Below are positions 30,969-43,900 of a DNA stretch of 64,000 nt, piece by piece. How positions within the stretch are numbered: the stretch's first letter is position 1; the number at the start of each line of letters is the position of its first letter. The position numbers and the translations under genes were made by a program. Source of the DNA: Phoenix dactylifera (taxonomy: Eukaryota > Streptophyta > Magnoliopsida > Arecales > Arecaceae); assembly GCF_009389715.1 (NCBI RefSeq), contig NW_024067667.1, positions 62,001-126,000 of the forward strand, written 5' to 3'. The notes under the pieces are model-generated. The model was not told where the DNA came from. It ran no database searches and saw only the letters and a program-made list of their open reading frames with translations.

Positions 30969-33541
30969 CTAGTCGAACAATGAAAACCCCATGTCATCAT
31001 CCGATTCCTCTTCAGGCTCCGCTTTCTTCTCTTCTTCCTTGGCTGCTGCAGCAGGTGTGGAAGCAGCTTCAGCAGCTGCAACAGGAGCTGCGACAGCAAA
31101 CTTGCTAGGATCCTGCATCCAATAGATTTGATATTATAACCAACAAATTTGATACAAATAACAGCGATAGATTTGGTATTATAACCAACAAATTTGATAC
31201 AAGTAACAGCTTATTAGCTTATTAACTTTCATCTGGCAGAAGAATACACAACCTACCTCCAAAAACTCCTTCACCTTCTCGGCCTGTGGGAAAGTATACT
31301 CAGTTGCGATTGCAACTGCCAGAACATTCTTGTAGGCATTGATGAACATGTGGGGTGCTGCTGCTAAAGTAGGGTAGGAAAGGGCCAAGGACAGCGAGGT
31401 GACCATAGAAAGACCAGCTGCGAACTTCTCTATCAAATCATCCTCAGTGAGGTCCAGGACCTCAGGACTGAAGACTGACCCATTCTCATACACTGACTGG
31501 ATGACGAGACCGTAGGAGAATGGTCTTATGCCAAGCTTGGCAAGAAGGGCAGCCTCAGAAGAGCCGACCTTTTCCCCTTTCCTGATCAGCTCAACAGGGG
31601 TAATAATTTCAACAGTACCCTTGTTGATCTTGGTTGGGATATTGAGCACCTGAAAAATAGAGTTGCAAGAGATTAGCATCATAGGCCTCACTGAAACTAA
31701 AAGAACAAGGATAATGTTTCTATGGACCTGAAAGAAGGAGGTCTGTGATGGATCTAATCCAGTGTTGCCAGGGGGAACCACAACGTCGATCGGAGCAACA
31801 AGTCCAACACGGGCAGGAGCTCCAACCTGATTTACATAAAGAAAATAAGAAACCATACACAATCAACCAATGGCGAATCAACAGAAAGGTGGTTAGAGCT
31901 TAATATAAAAAATGACAAGATATGCAATTGTTACATATCTATATGCATGCATCTGCATATAGATTGTCATAGTTCTGATAAAAAAATCCTGCAGTTATTC
32001 AACTATAAGCACAAAATTTCATAATCCGAAAGCATTTACTGCAGTTATACTATTAAAACCACTTCACAGCAATGTTCTTTCTGAGACATAACCAAATTCC
32101 TCCGCTGCCTTTTTTTTTTCTTTGACAAAAGTCAAAGAAACCACCTTCCTTTGAGAAGGAACACAGAACCTCCACTTAGCACATGCACTGCAGAAAAGGA
32201 GCCAACTGGGACCAATTGGCCCAAGGGTTGCAAGTTCAAATTTATCTATGCTTTGGTTGGGTCCCCAGAGAGTTCGGGGGAGCGGTAGAATATCTTGGTT
32301 AAATAAGAATCTGTCACCAGTTCAAAAATCCAAGCAAAATTCCTGTTTGCTTGTTAATGTTTTCATCCAGCATCATATGTAAAAGTTAAAGGTCGGAGTG
32401 TTTTTTATATCAAGCTCATGATTTAACCAAGCACCTGGAATGCTAGATTAAGGGTTTTAACCAGCAAGAAAAGATAACAACATTTCACAAATTTCTGAAT
32501 TATAATTAGGTATTTTTAATTCATATATTTGTGATAAAATTACTAATTTGGATTTGTCATAAGATTAACTCTTCTTTGTGCCAATAGGTTCAATTGGTAA
32601 AAACCTTGTCTTAAAAACCAATGCATAAAAAGAGAGAAGGCAGTGTCAGCAACAAACCTTGTATTTCGCCACTTCCTCCCTGACCTCCTTCAGATCTCCC
32701 TTTGTGAAAATTAATCCCACATTTCCCTTCATTAAATAACGGACATCACCGGATTAGATCATATCAAGGAGGAGAGGCAAAATAAAGCAACTAATACCAG
32801 CAGATCAAAAAACCTGCTCTAAACCTGATACAGGAACTCACACTTTGAACAAAACAATTAAACAACCCATGTAATGACCAATCTCCATAACCCTAAAAAT
32901 ATAAGGCCTGCCATTCTGCTATAAAAAAACCCTCCAGCCCATTAAAATAATAACAAAATACACCAAAATTACATCTAAATCTTAGTAAATAGCCGACCAG
33001 AATATCATAAAAACATGAATTTTAATATGATCCCAATCTGCTGAACCTTTCAAACTCCTCAATCTCACAATTATTGCTCCAAAATTACTGAAATTTAAAA
33101 ATCATTAAAAAAGGAAGGATATATTAAAAAAATAATCTTGAACTAAGGAATCCTTGAATCTTACTAATCTAACAACAAAACGATCTAAAAATAGCAGTAG
33201 GGCCAAAATACAATCAAAAATCAAAACTCTTCTACCAAAATTTTAAGATTAAAGCCACCACAAGATGCGACAAGAATCCATACCACGAGCAAGGGAAGGA
33301 GATTGAGGTACTCCTTGTTGCCGGTCTTCTCTGCGTGCACCTTGATGCAGCGCCGGATCAGCGTGTTCTTGCCCATGAGGATCACCGACTCCCCCCGGAG
33401 CCCCTGCCGGATATTTTGAAGCTGATTCGACCCCACGTTGTCCGCCGCTGCTATCAGCACCTGGCTGTACTCGTCCAGGAGGCGGCATAGCTTCTTGTCG
33501 TACTCCAGCTTCCTCTCGGCCTTCGTGAGCTTGACCGTCAT
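30969..33541 (-). CDS. RPP0: 60S acidic ribosomal protein P0 (uL10), five exons
   Basis: Coding exons, 5' to 3' on the minus strand, are 33541-33284, 32726-32658, 31826-31728, 31649-31257 and 31112-30969, all in phase 0 with GT-AG introns. The product has 320 residues, the usual P0 length. Residues 1-110 are the L10 rRNA-binding part ([32 protein letters not shown]). A middle domain follows ([18 protein letters not shown]). An Ala-rich hinge leads to the acidic tail [14 protein letters not shown], which recruits elongation-factor GTPases. P0 anchors P1/P2 dimers to 28S rRNA and forms the cytosolic ribosomal stalk. All diagnostic segments are present without breaks. Recognised by family similarity, high certainty. 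Confidence 0.97.
31122..31210. repeat. 44-bp tandem duplication in P0 intron 4
   Basis: Two copies (31122-31165 and 31166-31210) begin ATAGATTTG(A/G)TATTATAACC and end with ACAA(A/G)TAACAGC. They lie next to the 3' splice site of exon 5 and do not touch the exon. Confidence 0.85.
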
Positions 33542-33667
33542 GTCTGATTCGTGCTAAGAAACCCTGCGAACGGAAGGAAAAAAACCCAACCCCTAACCCT
33601 AGATGAGAGGAAGAGAGCGGAGATAAACCTGTCGCCGTAATCCCTTAAAACTCCTCTTTCGCGTTTG

Positions 33668-33675
33668 CTTTTATA
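33668..33675 (-). promoter_or_regulatory. TATA box of the P0 gene
   Basis: On the minus strand it reads TATAAAAG, 127 bp upstream of the ATG, implying a start of transcription near 33640. The leader contains CTAGGGTTAGGGG (telo-box-like), common in plant ribosomal-protein genes. A short leader intron may exist (donor CGACAG/GTTTATC near 33627, acceptor TTCGCAG near 33564). Confidence 0.6.
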
Positions 33676-33689
33676 CCTAGGTTTTCATC

Positions 33690-34180
33690 ATATACCCGAC
33701 AAGCCCGTATCCGGTTGAGGTATGATACGTGGAGATTGGATATCGATGGGCTTGTGTACACTTTGGATCCAGGTTTGGGTTGGATGGATACTGATCAAGT
33801 TCAGGTCTGGTTGGGTAGATCCAGATTCGTATAAATCAAATTCACACCCTAATGTTAATGGATTCGGGTTGTGTCTTTCGGATGATGTTAATCATTGGAT
33901 CATGCCTCCAGATCTGAAAGCACTCTGAACTCCTTCATTCATCTATTTGCCCAGTTTTCGAAGCAACCATTATGCGATCCAATGGTGGATTCGTGCGAAG
34001 AAAGATGAATCCTTTTGTGCGAAACATAATACCCCAGTCCAACATTAATATATGATCAAGTCAGGTTGGATAAACTTTAAAAACTCATATCTGGATTGGA
34101 AAAAAAGGGTCAATATATACACCTATACCTAACCCCCAAGTCACCGAGTCTAGATCAAATTGGGTCGGGCACAAAAATAT
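33690..34180. repeat. GGGTTGGATC-type dispersed repeat upstream of P0
   Basis: It holds words such as GGTTTGGGTTGGATGGATAC, GGTCTGGTTGGGTAGATCC and GATCAAATTGGGTCGGGC. It starts only a few tens of bases upstream of the P0 TATA box. Confidence 0.55.
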
Positions 34181-34797
34181 GGATAGCAAGGCTGGCTCAA
34201 CCTTTAGGCGACTCGGCCCAAAGAAGGCCCACCACAAGAACAAAACGGAAAGAAAAAGGGTGGAGTTCGCCTTAGGCCGCCCACTGCAATAAAGGCCTCA
34301 AACGTAAAGCAGCCTTAGGCCTCCAAATACATTGGACCATTCCTGATGAATAGTTTGGATTGTCACTCAACAATATAAGCTTGATGACCAAAATTTTACT
34401 TCCCAAATCATTGTTTTGATGATCATTCATCTCTTGTTCTCTAGCTTTTAAAAATTGGACGGGACATTGAACTAGTTTACTGCCGGTCCCTTCACAAAAT
34501 GCCAACATCAACATGATGTCATAATTTAAAATTTTATTATTCAAAATTTATATAAAAAAAAATCTTAATTAGAGGCTCATTCTAACAACATTGGCTACAT
34601 CTATAGCTTCTTTAAACAAGATATGTATAAAATAAAAATTTAGAACATCTTTCGTCTTTGTATCTTCACAAACTTGAGCATATCTTAATGTGACACTTTG
34701 GATCACTTTCATTTTTTTTATTTTAAAATAAAAAATATAAAATTTTACTTTGAAAAGTTAATTTATAGAAAAATAAAAAAATGTTACAAAATTATAG
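34181..34797. other. Gene-free interval
   Basis: Anonymous AT-rich DNA. The block near 34190-34325 (GGCGACTCGGCCC, TTAGGCCGCCC, CTTAGGCCTCC) may be an unclassified repeat. Confidence 0.45.
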
Positions 34798-35598
34798 ATT
34801 TGCTGTTTAATTATTTTGGCTTCCTCCAATACATCAATTTCACATATAGAAAAACTTTCCAAAAAATATCATGATAGCTGGCTACTACGATATCTAAAAC
34901 CCCATATCCACCTCTATATAGATGCCCGAAAATAAGAAAGATATGACATATTGATATGTATTTTATATTAATCAAGCATTAGGTGTCCACTTCGAAAGTA
35001 TAGCAAAACAATAGTTATAGCAAATTACAACCAAAAGCACCAAGCTAACAGCATTAATTACTTGGTAAAACCAATGAGTCCGAGTTTACACATATATAGA
35101 CTTTGAGTTTATAATTATTTTTTAGTTAGACTTTGACTTAGGTTGAGCAATGACATACCCAGTTTAAAAGGTCTGATCTATTGTATACAACATGAAAGCC
35201 TCTAGTTTTTTCATCAATTATCAAATTTAAAGAATAAATTAATTTGGAAATATAATTAGTCCAAACTTTTCATTAATTAATATAGTCACATTTTAATCAT
35301 TTATCAAAATCTTATACAAAAAGAAAAATTAATTACGAAAATCTTCTTACAAAATAATTAGTCAATAATTCTTCCTACTTGATAAGTCAAAGTTATAGCT
35401 GATTATGGGTCAAACTTAGGCAAAGAAAATGTCAAAATTTAAATAAACCTGTAAGCTTGCTATCTTTGCCACCTCCTTCCCAAATAAACCTCCTGCTGAT
35501 ATGAGCAAGCAGGCAAATATCTCGCTTCGAGAAATGATAAAAATATATAATAAGACCAATTGCACAATAAAAAACTTTAATATATAAAGCTCCATAAT
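34798..35598 (+). repeat. Dispersed repeat X, copy 4 (empty of LINE)
   Basis: Closely similar to 29378-30480 without the LINE fragment there: CAATACATC joins directly to AATTTCACATATAG. It runs straight into LINE sequence at 35599. Confidence 0.75.
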
Positions 35599-35697
35599 GT
35601 CTTGGGCCATTGTTCGGGAGGCCGAGGGGGTGCCGATGCGAGATGATGTTATGCAGAGGGTGTTGCATAGGTTAGAGCTCACCAAGTAATAGCTTCG

Positions 35698-37105
35698 GGG
35701 ATGTCCCGAGGGTGTTACAGAAGACTAGATGGGAGATCGGGAATGGTCAGACAGTCAGAATTCTGGAGGATAGGTGGTTAGCTAAGGGCACACTACATGA
35801 TTGGCCTACCATGGTTGATCACAGATGGCTGGAGGGTCGGAGGGTATGCGAGCTCATCGTTAGAGGAGAGCGGAGGTGGGACACGGATCTCGTTGGGCGC
35901 ATGTTCAAGGAGCAGCTAGCTGAGCGGGTTCTAGCTGTGCCCATCCTGAAGAGGGCTACAGCTGACAGGAGAGTGTGGAGCATGTCTGGGTTGCCGATGG
36001 TGAGGTCCCGAGACCTCTCAGGGCTGGTCCCGGGTCCCTTGACCCGATAGATGGAAAGTAGATGGATCTGGAGGTTGCGCATTCATCCTCGGGTCGCCTT
36101 ATTCATCTGGAAGGTGGCCTGGGGATTCTTGCCCACTAAAGCTGTGTTGGGGAGGCGGGTATGAGAGTCCCTGTAGACTGTGTCTTGTCCGGAGGTGGAG
36201 GAGACCATTTTCCACGCCCTCATAGACTGCCTGTGGGCCAGACAGATATAGTGCTATGCTTCGGGCTAGCCAGATCAGTGGCAGAGGTGGTTGTCTATCG
36301 AGGAGTTTCTACGATTCCTGAAGGACTCGGCACAAAGATCTGTGTTTGAGGAGAGGGGGACACGTGCTGCCTATCTGGCCTACCAGTGTTAGCTGGATAG
36401 AAATGCCCGAGTCTTCGAGGGAGTCAGCCCTCACCCGAGGGTAATAGAGGCTAGAGCCCTTATGCAGGCGGCTGAGATCACCGACGTTACAGAGATATCA
36501 CCTGAGTTGGCTAGGGACATCTGGGGGCCCCATTCTGCTCACACAGCGTCCAGGATAGTACTCGTCTTCTGGGTGCCCCCACTTTCTGATTTTCTTAAGG
36601 TGAACTTTGACAGCAGTGTGGATGATGAGGGGAGATGTAGTGGCGTGGGGTTCGCTATTCGAGATCATGATGCCAGATTAGTTGCGGCAGGAGGCCGGCG
36701 GACTTTTGACTCGTCAGTGGTGTGTGTTGAGCTCAGAGCAGCCTGGGAGGGTATCTTCTATGCGAGGCGGATACTGGGTGAAAACCGTATTATTCTTGAG
36801 GGCGACTCAGCCACAGTGGTTGAGTGGATCCCAAGACGGGGATGCACTGCTGAGGATCGGCCGCTGATCCTTGAGACTCGCAGGTTGATGGAGGAGTGCG
36901 ACTCCCACCAAGATTCACACGTGTTTAAGGAGGCCAACGGGGCGGCCAATTAGGTGGCCTCCTATGCGGCCCACCACCACTCCAGTGGTTTTGTTTGGGT
37001 TGGAAGTGGGTCTGTTCTAAGACCATTATGTAATGTTTTATTTTCTGATTTTGTTAGCCGCATTCACATCTGCTGTGTGTGAGCCGCCGTTGCACCAAAA
37101 AAAAA
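35698..37105 (+). mobile_element. 5'-truncated LINE inserted into the older LINE
   Basis: From about 35712 the translation follows the LINE C-terminal part: WEIGNGQTVRILEDRWL, a zf-RVT part with stops, then RNase H (NFDSS, VELRAAW, EGDSAT, EANGAAN). It ends in an A-tail (37097-37107). The flanks 35684-35697 (AAGTAATAGCTTCG) and 37106-37119 (AAGCAGTGGCTTTG) match at 10 of 14 positions, with only C/T or G/A differences, and are a decayed target-site duplication. Removing the insert rejoins the host frame (LTK/QWLCLWNRE). Frames are broken at 36048, near 36160 and at 36950. Confidence 0.88.
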
Positions 37106-39245
37106 AAGCAGTGGCTTTGCCTATGGAACCGGGAGGTCGTGGGCAACATCTATAGAAGATTGGAGGAGGTGGAGGCTTCAATTGTTGATCTTCAAGGGAG
37201 AGAAGACCAGGAAGAAGAGCTCTCAGAGTCCGACAAGGTGGACCTACGACAACTACTTGCCACACATCACTCCTTATTGCAGCCGCAGGTGGTCTTCTGA
37301 AAACAGAAATCTAGGATCTAGTGGGTCAAAGAGGGAGACCAGAACACTAGATCTTCCACTGGATGACCATCATCAAGAGGCAGAGAAATGTGATCCGCTC
37401 CATGAGAGTTGGAGCGGGCCAGCGGGTGGAGTCTGCAATTAGACAGGTATTATTCGATTTCTTCAGATCCAGGTGAACGGAGAGCAGTAGGCCCTGGTAG
37501 AGGACAATGCCCCAGGACCAGACGGGCTTTCCCCTTTTTTCTTTCGGAGATACTGGTGCATTATCCGAAGAGCAGTGGTGGAGGCAATCCAGTTGTTCTT
37601 CAGTAGGGCAGTGATAGCATATCATTGGAAGGTCACCTATATCACTCTAATACCGAAGAGTCAGGATGCGATGGAGCCGAGCTATTTTAGGCCCATTAAC
37701 TTGTGTACCACACTGTACAAGGTCGTGGTGAAGATCGTGGTGAGTAGGATAAAGCCTCTGCTTTCAGGTATTATCTGCCAAGAGCAGGAGGTGTTCGCAG
37801 GGGCAGAAATATCTCTGACAATGTCATGCTAGCTTAGAAAATGATGTGAGATCTACAGTGGGCCCCGAAGAGGCGGAGTCTAATGGCAGTCAAGCTGGAC
37901 ATGGAGAGAGCTTCCTCCGGCGAGCACTGGAGAGCTTCGGCTTCCATGAGACCTGGATAGACTGGGTTCTGGGCTGTGCATAGGGGCTGAGCTTTTCCAT
38001 TCTGGTCAACGGCACGTCATCACCTTTCTTCCGGCCACCATAAGGCTTCAACAGGGCTGTTCTTTGTCTACGTACTCACTCCATATTTGCTCTGATATGC
38101 TTTCCCGTGCTTTGTGGGCAACTTGTGGGAATCGGGAGCTGGAAGCCTATGTTCCAACCCCTGGTGCCTAACCTATCTCTCACCTATTATTTGCAGATGA
38201 TTATCTCCTACTAGCCATGGCAAGAGCGAAGGATGCAGGAACCCTCAAGGGTGTGCTGGCGAATTATTGCGAGGCTTCGGGAAAAGAGTGAACCTGGCCA
38301 TCTCCTTTCACCCAAGCACGAAGCTTAGGGTGAGGCGAGAGATCAGGGGAATCCTGGAGATGCAGGGGTAAGAGGGGTTATAGAGCTACCTAGGGGTGCC
38401 TATCACATGGAAGAGGCTGCGGGTGTCGGAGTGCTCTGGGCTGATGCAATGGCCCAAAACAAGCTGGAGGGCGTCATCTCTTTTCGTGATGGACAGATTG
38501 ACGCTGGTCAGGTCGGTTTTATGCTCCATGTCTATTTACCTCATGTCCAACACTATCGTCCCAAAAGCAGTGCTGATAGAGGTTGAGCGGCTTCTTCCGA
38601 ACTTTCTGTGGGGTTCGCACAGAGACGGCCACGGAATGCATTTGGTGGCCTGGGAGAGAGTCTGCACGTCGATCCGCGAGGGAGGTTTGGGGGTGCAATT
38701 CCTCCTGGAGAGGCGAGAGGCGCTCATTGCTCATCATGCGGTGAGATTTATCCTTAAGCCACAAGGCTTCTGAAGTTAGATCATGGCAGCTAAATACGGC
38801 CGAGTGGGGATTAATGGGGCAACCCAGAGTAGACGAAGATGCTCCTACATGTGGCAGAAGATTGGGAGGTATTTGCCTACTGCATTGGCGAATACTAAAT
38901 GACTGATCGGCGATGGACAGAGTGTTGATGTGGTGGAGGACTCGTGGGTGGACTCTCCCTTTGAGACTCTAGCCGACTATGCTTAGTGCCGAGACGGCGG
39001 ACGGACTCCAGGTTTGTGACCTCTTCAGCCCTGGGGGGGCGGAGTCAGACGGTGTCAAGCTTGGCCGGCTATTTCGAGAGCACCTAGCAGAGCGTGTTTG
39101 ATCGCTCCCGGTCTGGGGTGTGTGGGCCTGGATGTTAGAGTTCGGAGAACGTCATGCAAAGCCAGTGTCAGAGTGGGAGATGTCTTCTGTGTCCTCCAGC
39201 AAGAGCACGAGTCGGGACCGGAGTATGCTTGGAATTGAAGATTCA

Positions 39246-39726
39246 GGGCTCGTTTGGTTCGCGGGAAGTATTTTTCCTCCTAGGAATATGATTCCTGAAA
39301 ATCATATTCCTAGGAAGAGGATACCTAGGAAAGTATTTTTAGCATGTTTGGTTAACCATGGGAAAGTGACAAATTTCCAAAGTGCTTATGTTTGGTTGAC
39401 CATCCACTTTCCTAGGAAAATTATGTATAATTCCTATTATGCCCTTAATAAAAATTAGTTCTTTAATGCCTCTTTAATGCTTCTTTAATGTTGAAGGGTC
39501 TTTTTGGGAAAAAATAAAAAAGGAGTGATTCCCACCTCATGGAAAAGTAACTTTCCCATGTTTCTCATGGAAAAGACTTTCCCATGAAATGTGGGAATCA
39601 TATTCCCATGGGAATATAACTTTCCCATCTCTCTCCTTTGAAAACTCCAACCAAACAAGAGGCATTTCATTACTTTTCCGTTGACCACACTTTCCCCCCT
39701 CCTTTTCCTGCGAACCAAACGAGCCC
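39246..39726. mobile_element. 481-bp MITE (PIF/Harbinger-like) inside the old LINE
   Basis: The terminal inverted repeat reads GGGCTCGTTTGGTTCGC at the left and its complement GCGAACCAAACGAGCCC at the right, flanked by TCA on both sides (39243-39245 and 39727-39729). The 3-bp duplication and GGG...GTTTGG ends suggest PIF/Harbinger. Inner parts hold further CCTAGGAA and TTCCCATG inverted motifs. Intact LINE copies run uninterrupted across the site, confirming the insertion. No transposase is present. Confidence 0.9.
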
Positions 39727-40135
39727 TCAAACTCCACCCAATGGTCGCCTTATTCTTGTAGAAAGTGACTTGAGAGTACCTACCGACGAGATCAGTGCTG
39801 AGCAGATAAGAATTGAGCATTCCTCCTTAGTGTTCAAAATATCATATGGACGAGACGGTAGATCATGTGTTGTTTCAATGCACGTAGGCAAGTGAGGTCT
39901 GGAGGCTTACTGAGATCGCACAAGATGCTTGGAGTTGAAGGGATTTGTTCCTACAGACGATCCGTCGATGGTCCGGCATCCCTCAAATGCGTCTGGTCGC
40001 TATTGAGGTGACTTGCATAGCTCACCAGATTTAGCTGGAAAAGAACTCTCGGACATTTGGCGAGCATAGTCCATCCCTAAGATTCGTTGTGGAGCGTGCC
40101 CAAGCACATATGGCAGAGATCCTTCATGCCAATAA

Positions 40136-40978
40136 CGTACAAAAGATGGATAGATAGGTTCAGCAAACTATGCTTTGCTTAACTTAGCAATATCACTGTA
40201 GTTTCAGAGAATCCAAAACTGAAAAACATCAAAATGACAAACATTTTAAAATTTCATAAACAGTTCATGTAGGTCAAACATCTTTTCCAGGTAGGTATAC
40301 AACAACAAACAGGCAGATCAGACTCAAATACATTAGTGTATCAGATCACCAGCCAAAACCAACAATTTATCTTTCCACAAACAAATGCCGGGCTTTTGCA
40401 AAACCCAAAAGCCAGAAAATCTATCCCACACAGCACAAAATATTCCCTGGTAGCCCAAACTTCTCTGTACAAATATTAACAACGCGGAAAAAACTAGCTC
40501 TCCATATATTGTGTGTGTGAGAGAGAGATTATATCAAAAATAAAAGTTCATAACATTAGCATCACAAAAGGAATGCCTCAAGAAGAAGAGTTACTTGTTT
40601 TCTCTAATTAAGACATCAGCCGGATTAAAAACAACATAAACAGATGATGCCCAATCATTTAATTCTTAAAATTTGAAAGATACAGTAAGATAATCTGCTA
40701 TCTTGTTAATGCATCAGACACAATAACAGCTCGTGTATTTATAGTAGTTCACAAAAGTTAGATTTGAACAGACCTGCATATGCACTCTGTTGATTCAACA
40801 CACCATAGAATTAACATCTTAATCTGCAACTTCAGTGATCAATATGAACTACTAATGAGAATTGCTGCAACTGTATCCTGGCAAGCCTCACTCTTGTACT
40901 GTTTCTAACAAAATGCAATAATTAGTTATAATGGGATCCTCGCACACACATTGGCAAAGGTTCATCACCCAACCAGTT
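40136..40978. other. 3' flank of the DRT111 gene
   Basis: AT-rich DNA likely to hold the DRT111 3' UTR and polyadenylation signals. No other gene seen. Confidence 0.5.
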
Positions 40979-43900
40979 TCAAGGATAACCAGGAATTTCT
41001 CCAGGAACGGGTGCCAGCTCATTCTTTCCGAACCTCTCTTCATCATAGAATGTAGCGTGCACCACTCTACCACCAAAGAACCGGCCTTCTAGATCGATTA
41101 ATGCCTTCGTTGTTTCCTCTGACCTCTCAAACTGCACAAAGATCCTGACAGCTTCATCTGCTGGGAAGTTTGGCTCTGTAATCTCAAATATCAGGACACG
41201 CGTCACAGTACCATACTTGGCACATTCTGAAGAAACCTCATCTTCAAGATCATCATCCACCTCTCCTGGCCCAACCTGGAAAATGGGAACAGAGAACAAT
41301 TTATAGAACCTCTGTAAATTCCAGTCTATTTTTTATTATTTAATATTGGTTTTTTTACAATGTAATCAATCTTTTTTGCTTTTCTCTCTTGTTCGTATAA
41401 GTTAGAAAATAGTACCATTACTCATGATTGTTTGTCAGGTCCAAATTTTCTTCAAAGTACTCATAAACAATTGATGCATTAGATGAATGCCCGATGGTAG
41501 GCATTTTTTAAACAATAACACTTTAAACATTATAAGAAGTAGCTCTAACCATCAGCTTTAATGTGTTTATGTATGCCCAATCGTCAAACTGGGCAACCAA
41601 ATGAATTTGACATCACAGAAGAAGCAAACTAGCCCTTCCATGAAATTACAGTATATGTTTCTGGTCTAAAACATTTAAACATGAAGTTACAGGTCCTACA
41701 GGCATAATATATCCATATTTATTAGTCTTTCCCCCATCCAGGTCACTGTATGCTCGATATCCTTCACGAAGTTGTTCTGGAAAAAGTGGAGAATGTATTT
41801 TAACTTATTTCTATTCATTGACCACATTCATATAAAATTGAATCATTCTGTCTGGCATAGTTTACAAATTGTCTGAGTGTCACCTATATATTGGTCGAAT
41901 ATTTGGGAATGAAGACCAGCAAGCTTAACAATGGATATTTCAATATTTACAAAATAGTCTATGTGATATCGAATGCCTTTGGAGCTGGACTATCACCTAA
42001 CTATCAGATCAGGTGTTTTGCCTTTTATCAAACCCCTCGTAGAAACAAAAAAACTAGCTTCCTACGTTGTCAAAGCAATGAAGCAGCTTGCGGGCACTTG
42101 AACCATTACATATGCAATTAAGGGGAACTAGCCTTCAGCCCAGTGCACAATAGGAATTCTAAAAAAACAAAGAAAAGAAAAGGAAAGAAAAGCCTGATTG
42201 TTTCATAGTGAATGGAAACATTGATAGTTTGGCATCACAAGCCCATCAGATACCCTATTTAATAGGTAACTGAAAAGTCAGACAAAATATTGTAATTTGA
42301 GAAAAAGAGGTCAAGATGCAAGTTAATTAAGGTACTGGATAAATAAATTTATCAATATATAGAACAACAAAAGATACAAAGTAATTGATTTTTGACCCAA
42401 ATTCTGTATTTAACTAACTCACGATGCCTAGGTCCCAGTTGCAATTCTCAGCAAACCCTGTTCTCACGTACAAAACACAGCTTGATAAAGTTATTGACCA
42501 TTTTGCAAGTGCCTGGGTAGCCCAGGAAAAATACTGATGATCAGAATTAAGGCCATCATCTCCCTAGATATGCTAGCTAATTTAGATCGCAACATTCTTA
42601 ATTGAGGATAAGTCGATAACAAGTTAACAACTGGCAGTGGACAATCCTTGTATGTAGCATTCAACCTCAATTTTATACATAATCTATTAATACTTTCAGC
42701 ATCACATACAAACCCTTATTGTTGCATTCAGCATCAATTCGTTACAAGAGAAAAGTTTGCACATATAACCTCATACTTAAAATTCCTGAAAAATCCTCAA
42801 GTTTTAAAGTCTCCAAATAAATGTGCAGCGCGAACGGATTTCATTTTCTTGGTCATAAAGCTTAAGGATCTGAATCCCAAGGCTGCAAACAAGACGAGCG
42901 GAGCTTTGGTCTGCTTTGGCTGCTCAGGCTCAGCTCTCAGGCATTTGAGCTTGAGCTAAGCTTGCAAACAGATGTTGAAGCTTGGCTCGTTTGCTAGCTT
43001 AATGAGCTTGAACAATCTGTTTCACAAGTCAAGTGTGAACTTCTATTAGATTTTCTAAGACCAAAGTGCTCAGGCTTGGCTCATCTTTGAGTCTAGCTTT
43101 AAACGAAGTTTGATGTTGGTCTGTTTACTAATTGAACCAACTTGCTATTATCAACCCAAGCCCAAAATGCTCATGAACATCTTGGTTTATTTGCAGCCCC
43201 AGTGAAGCCTGCCTAATCCAGAAAGAAAACCATAGTGCCACTTTGATAGCCCCTATCCATACATTACATGAGCAACAACTTGTACTCTAATTGCAGACCA
43301 GCATTCCAAATGCCCAAAAGTTAGCTGTCTGCCTATACCTAAATAATTTTTAACCTGCCTCTGTGGTAACAACAATTTAAACTCGTTGTTTCACTAACTC
43401 CATTGTGCACATGTAATAACCACACCACAAAAAGGTTACAGACCTGAAGACTATGTGATGAAAATAATGGGCAGCAATTAGGATAAAATTTTGAAAGCAT
43501 TCACCAAGTTGATGTGTTAAAGAGTCATTATATATAAGTGACAAAGGAGAAGTAATATTTATGACTAAAATCCACTTACATAGTTAAACAATTGGAAGCA
43601 GTACATATTAGTCAACTACATCCACATCTAACTCTTGAGAACTAGAAAAAATTTAGTATCATGGACAATAATAAATAACAAGACTGAGGCAAAAGTTACA
43701 AAGCTACAGCATGTGATCTCAAACTTAAAATCATAAGCCAGGTGTCAAGCATATGATAATAGGAGTGTGGAGTGACAGAGATTAATGACGAGTGGTTGGA
43801 AATTGCATCTCAACAGTACAAGAAACCAAAATATGCATTCTTGTTACAAATAAGACAACATAACAAAATCAAATACTGTTAATAATGAGGTTATCAAAAA

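Larger units (their letters stand above)
35599..40135 (+). mobile_element. Old LINE ORF2 remnant, split by a younger LINE and a MITE
   Basis: The fragments 35599-35697, 37106-39245 and 39727-40135 read in order as one LINE ORF2: the linker (VREAEGVPMRDDVMQRV), then WNREVVGNIYRRLEEVEA, then RT, then zf-RVT, ending where the RNase H linker would begin. Many stops and frameshifts occur, the FADD box reads FADDYL, and there is no 3' tail. It lies downstream of the DRT111 3' end in the opposite orientation. It is more diverged than the copies at 1-3058 and 18348-24982. Confidence 0.88.

Noticed and set aside
32180..32340. Possible SINE or tRNA-like sequence in P0 intron 1-2 region
   Set aside because: A phrase like GGTTGCAAGTTCAAATTT resembles a B box, but no A box or SINE body could be aligned around it.
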